Source of the DNA: Phenylobacterium immobile (ATCC 35973)
GTDB taxonomy: Bacteria; Pseudomonadota; Alphaproteobacteria; Caulobacterales; Caulobacteraceae
Reading direction: 5' to 3'
Assembly: GCF_001375595.1 (NCBI RefSeq)
Contig: NZ_CVJQ01000003.1
Location: 39,804-103,803 of the forward strand
Length of the DNA stretch: 64,000 bases
Each line of letters begins with the position of its first letter. The stretch's first letter is position 1. The translations under genes and the position numbers were made by a program. The notes below the pieces were generated by a model. The model had not been told where the DNA came from and searched no databases. It saw nothing but the letters and a program-made list of their open reading frames with translations. Shown here one piece after another: positions 44,521 to 54,000 of this stretch.

Positions 44521-47271
44521 ATGACCGCAACGCTCGACGAACCGATCCTGGAAGGCGGCATCCGCCGGGTGAACTTCTTCAACGGCCGCCTGCTGACCGC
44601 CCGCGACCTGAGCCGTGTGCAACTGGCCGCCGCGGCCGGCGACCAGCGCCTGGGCGTCGTCATCGGCGATGGCGTCTCCCACGGCCTGGAGGTCTCCGCC
44701 CCCGACCCGGGCGCGGCTTCGCCCTGGGTTCGGGTACAAGGCGGCCTGGCGGTCAACCGCGCCGGCGAGACCCTGTGCCTGGACGCCGCCATCGACGTGG
44801 CGCTGGCTGTCCCGCCAGAGCCTGGAACGGCGACGGCCGACTGCTGCTTCGCCCCTTGCGCGCCCGCGCCAGGCGGGACCTATGTGGCCGGCGCCGGCGT
44901 CTTCCTGCTGATGATCTGTTCGGCCGAAGCCTCCGAAGGGCGGGCCATGACCAGCGGCCTGGATGAGACCGCCGGCAGGTGCAACACCGACGCCACGGTG
45001 AACGGCGTTCGGTTCCGCCTGGTTCAGGTCGATCCCTACCTGGCGGCGGACGACTTTCACGACGGCGCTCGCGCCCGCGACGACCACGAGATCCGCAACC
45101 GCGTAGCCTTCAAGTGCTTTGGCGCGACCCCGCTCGCGGCCTACGACGCCCAGCCCCTGGCGACGGACGCCAAGACCTATGGCCTGCTCGACGCCATGCG
45201 CTTCACCGGCGTCCTGAGCGACTGCGACGTGCCGCTGGCGGTGCTCTACCGCACGCTGGCCGGCGGCCTGCGCTTCGTCGACAACTGGGCGGCTCGGCGA
45301 TCGATCAGCCAGCCCTCGCCCTTCGGCCTGCGCGGCCCCCACCTCAGCGATCGCCGCGCGGCGGAGGCCGAGGCCATGATGCTGCAGTTCGAGGTTCAGG
45401 CCGAACGGCTGCGCAGCGAACAGGGCGCGGCCGCCCCCGCCGTCCAGGTCGAGCGCTGGTTCAGCCACCTGCCGCCCGTGGCGCTGCTGCGCACCGGCGG
45501 CGCCCAGGGTCTGGACTGGAAGATCTTCCTTGGCGCCCATGCGCCGGTCCGCGCCGTCCCGCTCTCCGCAGGCTTGGCCCGCGCCGTCGTCCAGCGAAGC
45601 CTGGAGGCGGCCGCCGTCCCCGTGGTCGCGCGGACCAACACGGCGGACAAGCCGATCCGCTACCGCGTCTATGAGGTCGACGGCGCGACGGACTTCGTCT
45701 TGATCGCGCGCTCGTCCTACGCCGAGACGATCGCCAAGGACGTCTACTACGACAACGCCAACTGCGCCCTGGACGGCGCCGATAACGTCCAGGACGCCAT
45801 CGACCAGCTATGCGAGCGCGTGAACGGCTGTTGCACCGTCGTGCTCACGCCGCACGACGCCGACTGGCAGGCAAAGGTCGACGCCGTCCCGGTGGGCGGA
45901 GACGCAGAGATCTGCTTCCAGGTGGGCGACTACCCGCTCCTGCGACCCCTAGAGATCAAGGGGCTTGGCCATGTGAAGCTGAACGGCGCGGGCTTCGGCA
46001 CGCGGCTCATGATCGCCGACGCCGAGGTCGCGCTTCTGGTACGCGACTGCCAAAGCGTGATCGTCCGTGACCTGAGCTTCACCGGCGGCGCGGCCGGCTG
46101 GGCCAAGGACGTGACCGAGGGCCTGGGCGGCGCCCTGACCGTGGTCAACTGCGCCGAGGTCACGGTGGAGACCGTCGAGGCGACCTGCGCCGATGCGCTC
46201 CGCCGTGCGGCGGCCTGCGTGGTCGTGCGCAACACCGCCGAGGCGCCGGCCAAGGTCGTATCAATCACCGGCGTCCGCGGCCGCATCGGCCATGCGCAGA
46301 CCGGCGTCCTGGTGGTCAACGCCGTCCACGCCGTGATCGAGCGCAACACCCTAGCGCTGGCGCCCGGCGCCGACATCAGCAAGTTCGCCAACGAACCGGA
46401 ACACCTGATCCGCTTCCGCCGGCAACTGGTCAGTGTCTACGCCCAGAAGCAGGGGAACGGCAAAGCCCCGCCCACGGCGGACCGCGAGCATGCCGACGCC
46501 GTCGACTTCTCCTTCGGCGACGCGAGCGTGCAGGTCCGCACCCATCCGGACCTGGCTCAGATCCTGGGACGCATCCTGGAAGACCTCGACGTCCAGGTCA
46601 GCTTTCCCGACCAGCTGGGCAAGGCGCTGAAGGACTTCGCCGCCGAGGTCGCCCGCGGCCGCGGCGAGCACCCGGGGCTCTCCAACGCCGGCCTGAAACG
46701 CGCCGTGAAAACCGCCTTCGAGCGGATGGAGCGCCGCGCCGCGCCCGCCGCCCAGCAAGGCATCGTCGTCGGCGGCGCCGCTGCACCCGACGTCCGTATC
46801 CGCGACAACGCCGTCAGCGGCGTCGAGCAGGGCATCCACATCGGCCTATCGGACGGCCCCTCAGCCAGGCGCGGGCGGGCCGCCGCCGGGACGGTGCAGA
46901 TCGGCGGCAATGTCATCGAGCTGATGATCTCGTCACTGACCACCGGCGAGCGTCACGCGATCTTCGTCGGCGGGGCCGAGAGCCTGGTCATCGAGGCCAA
47001 CCGCGGCCAGGTCGCGCGCAACGGTCCCATCGACCGCGTGACCGCCGAGCCTATCCGACTGTGGGGCGAGTTCGGCCGACGTCTGCTGGTCACCGGCAAT
47101 CATTTTGAAGGTTTCCGACGCGCGATCTACCTCCGACCCTTCCTTTACACACAAGATGACGACGAACGTCCCTGGGTTGTGCAGCACAACTGGGTTGCGG
47201 GCGCGCGATCAGCTTTGGAGATCTATCCGAATAATCTCGCGATCACCGTTTTCGAACCAAATTTCACTTGA
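44521..47271 (+). CDS. Fibre-like protein 2 with right-handed beta-helix region
   Basis: A 916-aa protein. The N-terminus RRVNFFNGRLLTARDLSRVQ and LGVVIGDGVSHGLEVSAPD resembles the docking start of fibre-like protein 1. A cysteine-rich TADCCFAPCAPAPGG lies near residue 100. From about residue 455 to the end there is a parallel beta-helix pattern of short V/I-x-N turns: ALLVRDCQSVIVRDLSF, ALTVVNCAEVTVETVEA, VLVVNAVHAVIERNTLAL and AEPIRLWGEFGRRLLVTGNH. It is likely a receptor-binding or polysaccharide-binding spike. The last 170 bases are clearly lower in GC than the rest of the cluster. Confidence 0.75.
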   Translation: MTATLDEPILEGGIRRVNFFNGRLLTARDLSRVQLAAAAGDQRLGVVIGDGVSHGLEVSAPDPGAASPWVRVQGGLAVNRAGETLCLDAAIDVALAVPPEPGTATADCCFAPCAPAPGGTYVAGAGVFLLMICSAEASEGRAMTSGLDETAGRCNTDATVNGVRFRLVQVDPYLAADDFHDGARARDDHEIRNRVAFKCFGATPLAAYDAQPLATDAKTYGLLDAMRFTGVLSDCDVPLAVLYRTLAGGLRFVDNWAARRSISQPSPFGLRGPHLSDRRAAEAEAMMLQFEVQAERLRSEQGAAAPAVQVERWFSHLPPVALLRTGGAQGLDWKIFLGAHAPVRAVPLSAGLARAVVQRSLEAAAVPVVARTNTADKPIRYRVYEVDGATDFVLIARSSYAETIAKDVYYDNANCALDGADNVQDAIDQLCERVNGCCTVVLTPHDADWQAKVDAVPVGGDAEICFQVGDYPLLRPLEIKGLGHVKLNGAGFGTRLMIADAEVALLVRDCQSVIVRDLSFTGGAAGWAKDVTEGLGGALTVVNCAEVTVETVEATCADALRRAAACVVVRNTAEAPAKVVSITGVRGRIGHAQTGVLVVNAVHAVIERNTLALAPGADISKFANEPEHLIRFRRQLVSVYAQKQGNGKAPPTADREHADAVDFSFGDASVQVRTHPDLAQILGRILEDLDVQVSFPDQLGKALKDFAAEVARGRGEHPGLSNAGLKRAVKTAFERMERRAAPAAQQGIVVGGAAAPDVRIRDNAVSGVEQGIHIGLSDGPSARRGRAAAGTVQIGGNVIELMISSLTTGERHAIFVGGAESLVIEANRGQVARNGPIDRVTAEPIRLWGEFGRRLLVTGNHFEGFRRAIYLRPFLYTQDDDERPWVVQHNWVAGARSALEIYPNNLAITVFEPNFT

Positions 47272-47301
47272 CGTCTGGTGGATAACGGCATGATCATCTC
47301 C

Positions 47302-47375
47302 CTACACTTTGCAGCACTGGTTGCGGGGTATACGGTTAAAACCGGAACCCTGGGTTCGACTCCCAAGTGGTGTAG
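47302..47375 (+). ncRNA. tRNA-like element (possible degenerate tRNA)
   Basis: A 74-nt stretch can be folded like a tRNA. CTACACT (47302-47308) pairs with GGTGTAG (47369-47375) over 7 bp with one wobble. A D-arm-like GCA...TGC loop holds GG at positions 18-19. A TGGG-TTCGACT-CCCA T-arm carries TTCGA at positions 54-58, exactly the standard numbering. The anticodon arm is poor: only CGG-TTAAAA-CCG with a 6-nt loop. Two extra bases lie between T-arm and acceptor. It is either a decayed tRNA (Leu-like TTAA centre) or a structured leader RNA. A strong hairpin follows directly. Confidence 0.4.
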
Positions 47376-47400
47376 CGGGCGCAGCGTAAGCTGCGCCCGC
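47375..47400 (+). terminator. Strong GC hairpin after the tRNA-like element
   Basis: GCGGGCGCAGC (47375-47385) pairs perfectly with GCTGCGCCCGC (47390-47400) round a GTAA tetraloop. Only a short GTTT follows, so it is a terminator with a weak U-tract or a stable mRNA boundary. It separates the structural eCIS genes from the 525-aa/ATPase/effector block. Confidence 0.6.
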
Positions 47401-47435
47401 GGTGTTTCTGGCTCAGCCTCCCCCAGGTTCAGCCG

Positions 47436-49013
47436 ATGACCGCGGCGCTTCGCATCCTGCGCGCGCGCACGTCGGGCCTGGGCCCTGACCGCCTGCGATC
47501 TCAGCTGGCCCTGCAGCGCCTGATGGCGGACGCCGAACCTGACCGGCTGCTGCCGCCCAGCGCAATCCTGGTGGCGCGCCGCGCCCGCATGATCCTGCCG
47601 CCCCGCGGCGCCGGCCGCCCCGCCGCCAGCCTTGATGACACTTTGCGCCCCCTTATCGCCGGCGCCGCGCGCCCTGCGCGCGGATTTGTGCCCGCCGGCG
47701 CCGAGGCCGTGCTGTTCGACGACGAGGTCGAGTTGCTTGCCTGCCTGGCCAGCGCATTCGCCGCCGGCGTACTCGCCAGCCAATGGTGGTGGACAGGCCT
47801 GCTGCGCGGCCGCCTGGACTTAAGCGCCGTCAGCACCGCCTGGCTGGAACGGCCGCAGGCCATCGCCGCGGCTTTCGAACTGCTGGAACGGCGGGGCGAG
47901 ACCGCCCGCGTCCTTCGCGCCCTGGGCGAGACGTTCGCCCGCGAGGTCGCCCAGTCGCTGGCCGCCACCCATGAAGCCCGCACCCTGGCCTCGCCTCCCC
48001 TAGCCCCAGCCCTGGCCGCGTCATCAGCGCCGGCCGTGGCCGGCCAAGCGCCGAGCGCGTCCGCGCCATGGGCCGCCCTGGGCCTGACCGCCGAGACCCT
48101 GAGCCTGCCGGCCGTTCTGCAGTGGCCCGCAGCCCTCGCCGTCAGCCTGCGCCGCGCCCCTTCCCTGGCCCGCAGCCCGGCCTTCGCCATCCAGGCGAAG
48201 CTGTGGTGGGCGGCGGCCGGGGAGGCGGACCCGCCACCCGCTGCCCCTGTTGACCCGCGATCATCGCCGTCGATCCGGTTCGATCTGGCGGAGGACTACG
48301 TGGTGGCCAATGACCTCGCGCCCAAGGCAAGGCCGGACCTGGCTTCTGGTCCGTCCACGGCCGACCGGGCGATCCATACGCTGCCGGCGTCCGAACCCGA
48401 CCTGAACGCCCCGGCCGCCACACCCTCTGACGCCGCCCTCGCAGCGATGGTCGCGGTTATCGCCACGAACCCCTTGGCCGCCGCCGCGCCCCCTGCTCTG
48501 GCGACCCCGCGGGCCGCCCCCGACGCACCTCTCGCTACGCCGCGGGCGGGCCTGCTGTTCCTGCTGAACGCCGCGCTCGCCATGGACCTCTGGGGCGACT
48601 TCAGCGCGCCGCAGGCCGGGACCCTGCCCATCGATCCCTGGACCTGGCTCAGCGAGATGGGCCTGCGGTTCTGCGGCGACGACCTGAAGGCCGATCCGAT
48701 CTGGCCGGTGCTGCGGGACCTCGGCGCTGACGTCGCCTTCGGCATGGCCCCGCCGCACCCGCCGGCCCGCCTGCTGAACGCCCAGGCCAGGCTCTTGAGG
48801 GCGCGGCTCTGCGCCGCCCTGGGCGTTCGCGGCGTCCGCGGCGTGCGCCGCCTGCTGTTGCAACGCCCCGGAGATCTGTGGGTCAGCGCCGCCCGGATCG
48901 ACGCCGCCTTCGATCTCGCTAGCCACCCCGTCGCCGTGCGCGCCAGCGGGCTGGATCGCGATCCAGGCTGGATCCCAGCGGCCGGCCGCGACGTGAGGTT
49001 CCACTTCCGATGA
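47436..49013 (+). CDS. Conserved eCIS-associated protein upstream of the ATPase
   Basis: A 525-aa protein without signal peptide. An N-terminal helical domain (LAALQRLMADAEPDRLLPPS-like start) and a middle Ala/Pro-rich linker (residues 180-380) come first. The conserved-looking C-terminus has GLLFLLNAALAMDLWGDFSA, IDPWTWLSEMGLRFCGDDL and ASGLDRDPGWIPAAGRDVRF. The position directly before the AAA+ gene, with a 4-nt overlap, is typical of many eCIS loci. The function is unknown; a role in assembly or cargo loading with the ATPase is inferred from position only. Confidence 0.7.
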   Translation: MTAALRILRARTSGLGPDRLRSQLALQRLMADAEPDRLLPPSAILVARRARMILPPRGAGRPAASLDDTLRPLIAGAARPARGFVPAGAEAVLFDDEVELLACLASAFAAGVLASQWWWTGLLRGRLDLSAVSTAWLERPQAIAAAFELLERRGETARVLRALGETFAREVAQSLAATHEARTLASPPLAPALAASSAPAVAGQAPSASAPWAALGLTAETLSLPAVLQWPAALAVSLRRAPSLARSPAFAIQAKLWWAAAGEADPPPAAPVDPRSSPSIRFDLAEDYVVANDLAPKARPDLASGPSTADRAIHTLPASEPDLNAPAATPSDAALAAMVAVIATNPLAAAAPPALATPRAAPDAPLATPRAGLLFLLNAALAMDLWGDFSAPQAGTLPIDPWTWLSEMGLRFCGDDLKADPIWPVLRDLGADVAFGMAPPHPPARLLNAQARLLRARLCAALGVRGVRGVRRLLLQRPGDLWVSAARIDAAFDLASHPVAVRASGLDRDPGWIPAAGRDVRFHFR

Positions 49014-51037
49014 ACGCGCCCTTTTCCCACGCCCAGCCCCAGGCCACAGCCCGGGCCGCGGAGATCCACTTCGCCCTCTACGTCTACGCCGCCTTCCTGC
49101 GCCTGGCGCCGCTGGCCGCCCAGGCGAGCGGCGGCCTGGATGAGGCGCTGGTCCGCTGGCCCTTCCTGGACGGCTACCTGGGCGAACTAGCCGAGCGCGG
49201 CCTGGAAGGCGTGTCGCTGGCCCAGGCCCGGGCGCTGTGGGCCGCCCGCATCGCCGAGTTCGAAGCCACGGCCCCCAGCCTGCCGCTCTGCGCCCTGGCC
49301 GAGGCCTATGGCCTGGACGCCGAGGACCTGGCCCTTCTGGCCGCCGCGGCCTGGACCGAGTCCGAGCCCCGGCTCGGCTCGGTGCTGGAGGCCCTGCACG
49401 GCGTGGCCGGCGAAGGCCGCTTCACAACCGCCCTCCTGGCCCAGCTGGATCCCCACGGCGACGCGCGTCTGCGCACCCTGCTGGAAGCCGGCCTGCTGGA
49501 GACCCTGCAACCCCAGTCGCCCTTCGGCCTTCGCAGTGTCACCCTGCCTGAAACCCTGGCCGCCGCCCTGCTCGGTCGTGGCCCCTCAGGCGCCTGGCGT
49601 CACCGGCCCGCCGACAGTCTGGCCGGTCTCGAAGACCTGGTGCTGGGCAAGGACCTGCGCCTGGCCCTGGAGGGCGCCGCCGATCTCTTCGCCGAGGGCC
49701 GGCTCGATCTCCTGACCCTGCGCGGACCCAGCCACAACGGCCGCCGCACCCTGGCCCGGGCCGTCGCCCACCGGCTAGGTCTCGGAACTCTGGAGGCCCC
49801 GCTGACCGGCGGCGCGGCCGACGCCGATCTGGCGCAGACCGCCGCCCTGTCCTCGGCGCTCCAGGCGCTGCGCGTCTTCACCGCTCAACCCGCCGTCGGC
49901 GAGGCGGTCGCCGCGGCCGACGCGATCTGGCGGCGCGGACCGCTGATCGTCATCCTGCCCCCGCACGGCGGCGTCGACGCACCGGGCGACCTGCGTCGGC
50001 TCGACCTCGTACATCCCCTCCCCGACCGGCCGGCGCGCGCGCGGCTGTGGGCCCGCGGCCTGGGCGAACGCACGACGCTTGATCCCGCAGACCTCGCCGC
50101 CCGCTGGCGGATGAGCAGCGGCGCCATCGACCGCGCCGCCCGCAGCGCCGAAGTCAACGCCGCCGCCGCCCGGCGCGAGACCATCACCCTCGACGACCTC
50201 GCCGTCGCACGCCGGATGCTGGGCCGCGAAACGCTCGACGCCCTGGCGACGCCGGTCCTGGTCTCCCCCGGGTGGTCACAGTTGGTGGCGGCCGAGGCGA
50301 CCCGGGGCGAACTGGCCACCTTGGAGGCCCGTTGCCGCCACCGTGAGACCCTGGCGGCGATGAGCGGCAATCCCGCGGCCGGCGTCCGCGCCCTCTTCAA
50401 GGGCGTCAGCGGCACCGGCAAGACGCTGGCCGCCGGCGCGCTGGCCTCAGCCCTGGGCATGGACCTCTACCGGGTTGATCTGGCCACCGTGACCAGCAAG
50501 TACGTTGGCGAGACCGAGAAGAACCTCGACAAGGTGCTGTCCGCCGCCGAGACGTTGGACGTCGTCCTGCTGCTGGACGAGGGCGACAGCCTGCTGGGCG
50601 CGCGCACCGCGACCCAGTCGGCCAACGACCGCTTCGCCAATCTCGAGACCAATTTCCTCCTGCAGCGCCTCGAAAGCTTCCAGGCGGTGCTGATCGTCAC
50701 CACCAACGCGCCGGAGAACATCGACACCGCCTTCCAACGGCGGATGGACGTCACCGTCGAGTTCACGCCGCCAGGGCCCGAGGAACGCGCCCGGATCTGG
50801 CGGCTGCACCTTCCGTCTGGTCACGGCGCCTCGGAAGCCTGGATCGACGAGGTCGCGGGCCGCTGCGCCATGACCGGCGGCCAGATCAGGAACGCCGCCC
50901 TGCACGCGGCGCTGCTCTCTCTCGATGCGCGCCAACCTCTGGCGGAAGCTGAGATAACAGCCGCCGTAGAACGCGAGTATCGCAAGGCTGGCCAGGTCTG
51001 CCCGCTGCGTCGCGCCGCGCTGGCCAGGGCGCGCTAG
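49010..51037 (+). CDS. AAA+ ATPase (Afp15/Pvc15-like)
   Basis: A 675-aa ATPase. The functional AAA+ module has Walker A GVSGTGKTLAAGALASALG (residues about 464-482), the sensor-like VDLATVTSKYVGETEKNLDK, Walker B DVVLLLDEGDSLLG (about 514-527), NAPENIDTAFQRRMDVTVEF and the C-terminal lid. An upstream module with LRGPSHNGRRTLARAVAHRL at about residue 240 looks like a degenerate first AAA domain. In PVC and Afp this ATPase is needed for cargo loading or assembly and is not part of the finished particle. It lies 3 nt before the effector gene. Confidence 0.92.
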   Translation: MNAPFSHAQPQATARAAEIHFALYVYAAFLRLAPLAAQASGGLDEALVRWPFLDGYLGELAERGLEGVSLAQARALWAARIAEFEATAPSLPLCALAEAYGLDAEDLALLAAAAWTESEPRLGSVLEALHGVAGEGRFTTALLAQLDPHGDARLRTLLEAGLLETLQPQSPFGLRSVTLPETLAAALLGRGPSGAWRHRPADSLAGLEDLVLGKDLRLALEGAADLFAEGRLDLLTLRGPSHNGRRTLARAVAHRLGLGTLEAPLTGGAADADLAQTAALSSALQALRVFTAQPAVGEAVAAADAIWRRGPLIVILPPHGGVDAPGDLRRLDLVHPLPDRPARARLWARGLGERTTLDPADLAARWRMSSGAIDRAARSAEVNAAAARRETITLDDLAVARRMLGRETLDALATPVLVSPGWSQLVAAEATRGELATLEARCRHRETLAAMSGNPAAGVRALFKGVSGTGKTLAAGALASALGMDLYRVDLATVTSKYVGETEKNLDKVLSAAETLDVVLLLDEGDSLLGARTATQSANDRFANLETNFLLQRLESFQAVLIVTTNAPENIDTAFQRRMDVTVEFTPPGPEERARIWRLHLPSGHGASEAWIDEVAGRCAMTGGQIRNAALHAALLSLDARQPLAEAEITAAVEREYRKAGQVCPLRRAALARAR

Positions 51038-51040
51038 CCG

Positions 51041-54000
51041 ATGACCGGGATGGTGCAAGCGGCCAAGACGCCGGCGCGTCAACCCACCGCTTCACCCGCG
51101 CGGGAAAGTCCCACCGTGCGGCGGCTGGCGCAGGCCAAGGGCCATGGCGCGCCGCTGGCCCCCGCCGTCCGCCTGCCGCTTGAGCAGTCCTTTGGCGTGA
51201 GCCTGGAGGCCGTGCGGGTCCACACCGGCGGCGATGTCGCCCAGGCGGTCGAGGATCATGGCGCACGCGCGCTCACCTACGGCGCCGATATCTACCTGGC
51301 GTCGGGCGAGAGCGCGGCCGACCTCAAGCTGATCGGCCACGAGGCCGCCCACGTTGTCCAGCAGCGGGCCAGCCCGGCGCTGCAGCCAAAGGGCGTGGGC
51401 GGCGGAGCCCTGGAACGCGAGGCCGATTCCGCCGCCGCTGCCGCCGCGAGCGGCGCGGCCTTCTCTGTCGAGGGTCGCACCAGCGGTCCCGCCGTCCAGG
51501 CCAAGTCGTTGCTGGAGGACGGTGCGGCCTGGCTGGGCGATGTGGCCAGCGGGGTCGTCGATTTCTCGGAATCCATCGGCTGGCGGATGGTCGACCAGTT
51601 CGCGCCCGACCTCGCACCGATCCTGCGCAAGGGCCCGCAGGGCATCGTCGACTGGGCCAAGGAGAAGGTCTCCGCCGGCGTCCAGGCGGTGTTCGAGACC
51701 ATGATGGCGCCGGTGCGCGCCGTCACCGGCTTCGGCGCGCAGTTGTCCGCCGAGTTTGCGCCCATGGTCGTCTGGGCCAAGGACGCCGCAGCCAAGATCG
51801 CCAAGAACGACTGCACCCCCTTCCGCGAGGCCGCCGACAAGATCGAGCAGGTCGCCACCCGCATCATCCAGCCGATCGTCGAGCGCGTGCAGCCGGTGAT
51901 CGCCAAGATCGAGAGCTTCTTCACCAGCGTCTGGAACACCATCGGCGCGCCGGTGTGGGAGTGGCTCAAGTCCTATGCCGCGGCCCAATGGAAAGCGGTG
52001 ACCGAGGTCGCCGACTGGGTCTGGAACAAGGCCGAGCCGATCCGCCGGGTCGCCGCCCAGGGCTGGACCTGGTTCAAGAACAAATTGGGCGTCGGCGACG
52101 GACCGGAAGGCCAGAACGGCATCCTGCAGTGGGTGCAGGCCAAGCTCGCCGTCGCCGGCGACTGGATCAAGGAGAAGCTCGCCCCCTACCAGAAGGAGGT
52201 GACGGCCATCGCCGCCGTCGTCGGCGGCCTCCTGATCATGGTGTCGCCGGCCGGGCCGATCGTTCTCCTGGGCGGGGCGATCTACGGCGTCATCCAGGCG
52301 GTCAGCTGGATCAAGGCCAACTGGGGCAAGGGCGACGCCGTCGTGCGCGCCCGGGTCTATCTGGAGCGCACCCTAATCCCGGCGATGCTGGGCCACGTCA
52401 GCCGCCTGACCGGCGGCCTGGTCGGCGCCGCCAACAGCCTGGCCGCCAGCATCCAGCAGTTCGCCGCCAAGATCAGCGGCGCAGCCGGCGCCCTCGCCGG
52501 CACGGTCCTGTCGCTCGCGGTGTCCGCGGTGACCTGGCTGGCCGGCCAGATCAACGCCCTGGCCGAATGGGCGACGGGCAAGCTGGTGGTGCTGGCCGGC
52601 GTGGTGGCCTCTGCGCTCGGGACGCTCTCGACCTTCATGCAGCGGGTGCTGACCTTCCTCAGCAAGGTCGCCAATGTGGTGATCGACGTCTGGGCGCTAC
52701 AGCGCGACCTGCTCGGCAAGGTCTGGAATGCGATCCCGGCCTGCGTCCGCGACCCCTTCATCGACTTCATCATCCCGCTGATCCTGCGCCAGATCGAGCT
52801 CTTCCGAGAGCTGGTGAAGGACAAGACCGCCTGGGACCGGACCAAGGCCGACGTCACCAATCTGATCGAGCAGGTGTTCGACAACCGCGACCTGATGGGC
52901 GCCATCCGCGCGACCTTCCAGCTGCTGCTGCGGGCTTTCAATGTGCCGGTGGAGCTGGCCGCCAAGGTCTGGGCCAAGGCGCAGGCGGCCTGGGATGTGG
53001 TGGTCGCTAAGCCGATCGAGTTCATCAAGAACACCGTCCGCGCCATCGGCAAGGGCTTCAGCCTGCTCTGGAAGAACATCAAGAGTCACCTGGCCTATGG
53101 CCTGGAGGGCTGGCTGCTGGCCGAGGTCTCGGAAAAGGGCGTCCAGTTTCCGACGAAGTGGACCGACCCGATGCAGGTCTTCCAGTTCGTGCTCAGCATC
53201 ATGGGTCTGTCCATGGACCACGTCTTCGAGCTCTTGAAGAAGCGGTTCGACAAGGTGGCGGTCGATAAGCTGAAGGTGTTCTGGCGCCGTTTCGTCAAGG
53301 TGGTCGACTGGGTGCGCAACGCCATCGACACCTCCAAGTCTCCGGCCGAGAACACCAAGGGCATCATCCAGCAGGCCAAGGGATTCGGGACAGACATCCT
53401 CACAGGCATCGCCGAGTGGATCGCCGCCAGGGTGGCGACTGAGATTGCGATTATGGCCGCCGCGGCGGCGGCGTCTGGCGGATTGTCGGAGGTCGTCGAT
53501 GTCCTACGGCGCGTCTACAAGGCGATCGTCTCGGCGGTGCGCTGGGCCCGTCAGATCCTGGAGATGGCCGAGCGGGTGCTGGACGGCGCCCTGGAGGTCG
53601 CCAACGGCGCCATCGACGCGGCCGGGGCGCGCTTTGAAGGCGCCATGCACAAGGCCATGCCGGTGGTGATCTGCTTCCTCGCCGACCAGGTCGGCCTGGG
53701 CGGCGTCGGCCAGAAGATCCGCGACATCATCGAGGCGATCCGGGCGCGGGTGGACGCCGCGATCCTGTGGTTGATCGACGCCATCAAGGCGATGATTCAG
53801 GGGCTGGTGAACCTGGTGGCCTCCGGCGTGCAGGCCCTACTGAAGTGGTGGAAGCTCTCGGCCTCCATCCCTGTGAAGGATGGCGAGCCGCACGACCTGA
53901 CCTTCAGCGACGACGCCAGCGATCCGGTCCTGGGCATCCACTCCGACTGGAAGGATCTGTCGACCTTCGTCGCCGAAGCCAAGGCGGGAAGTCCCACCTC

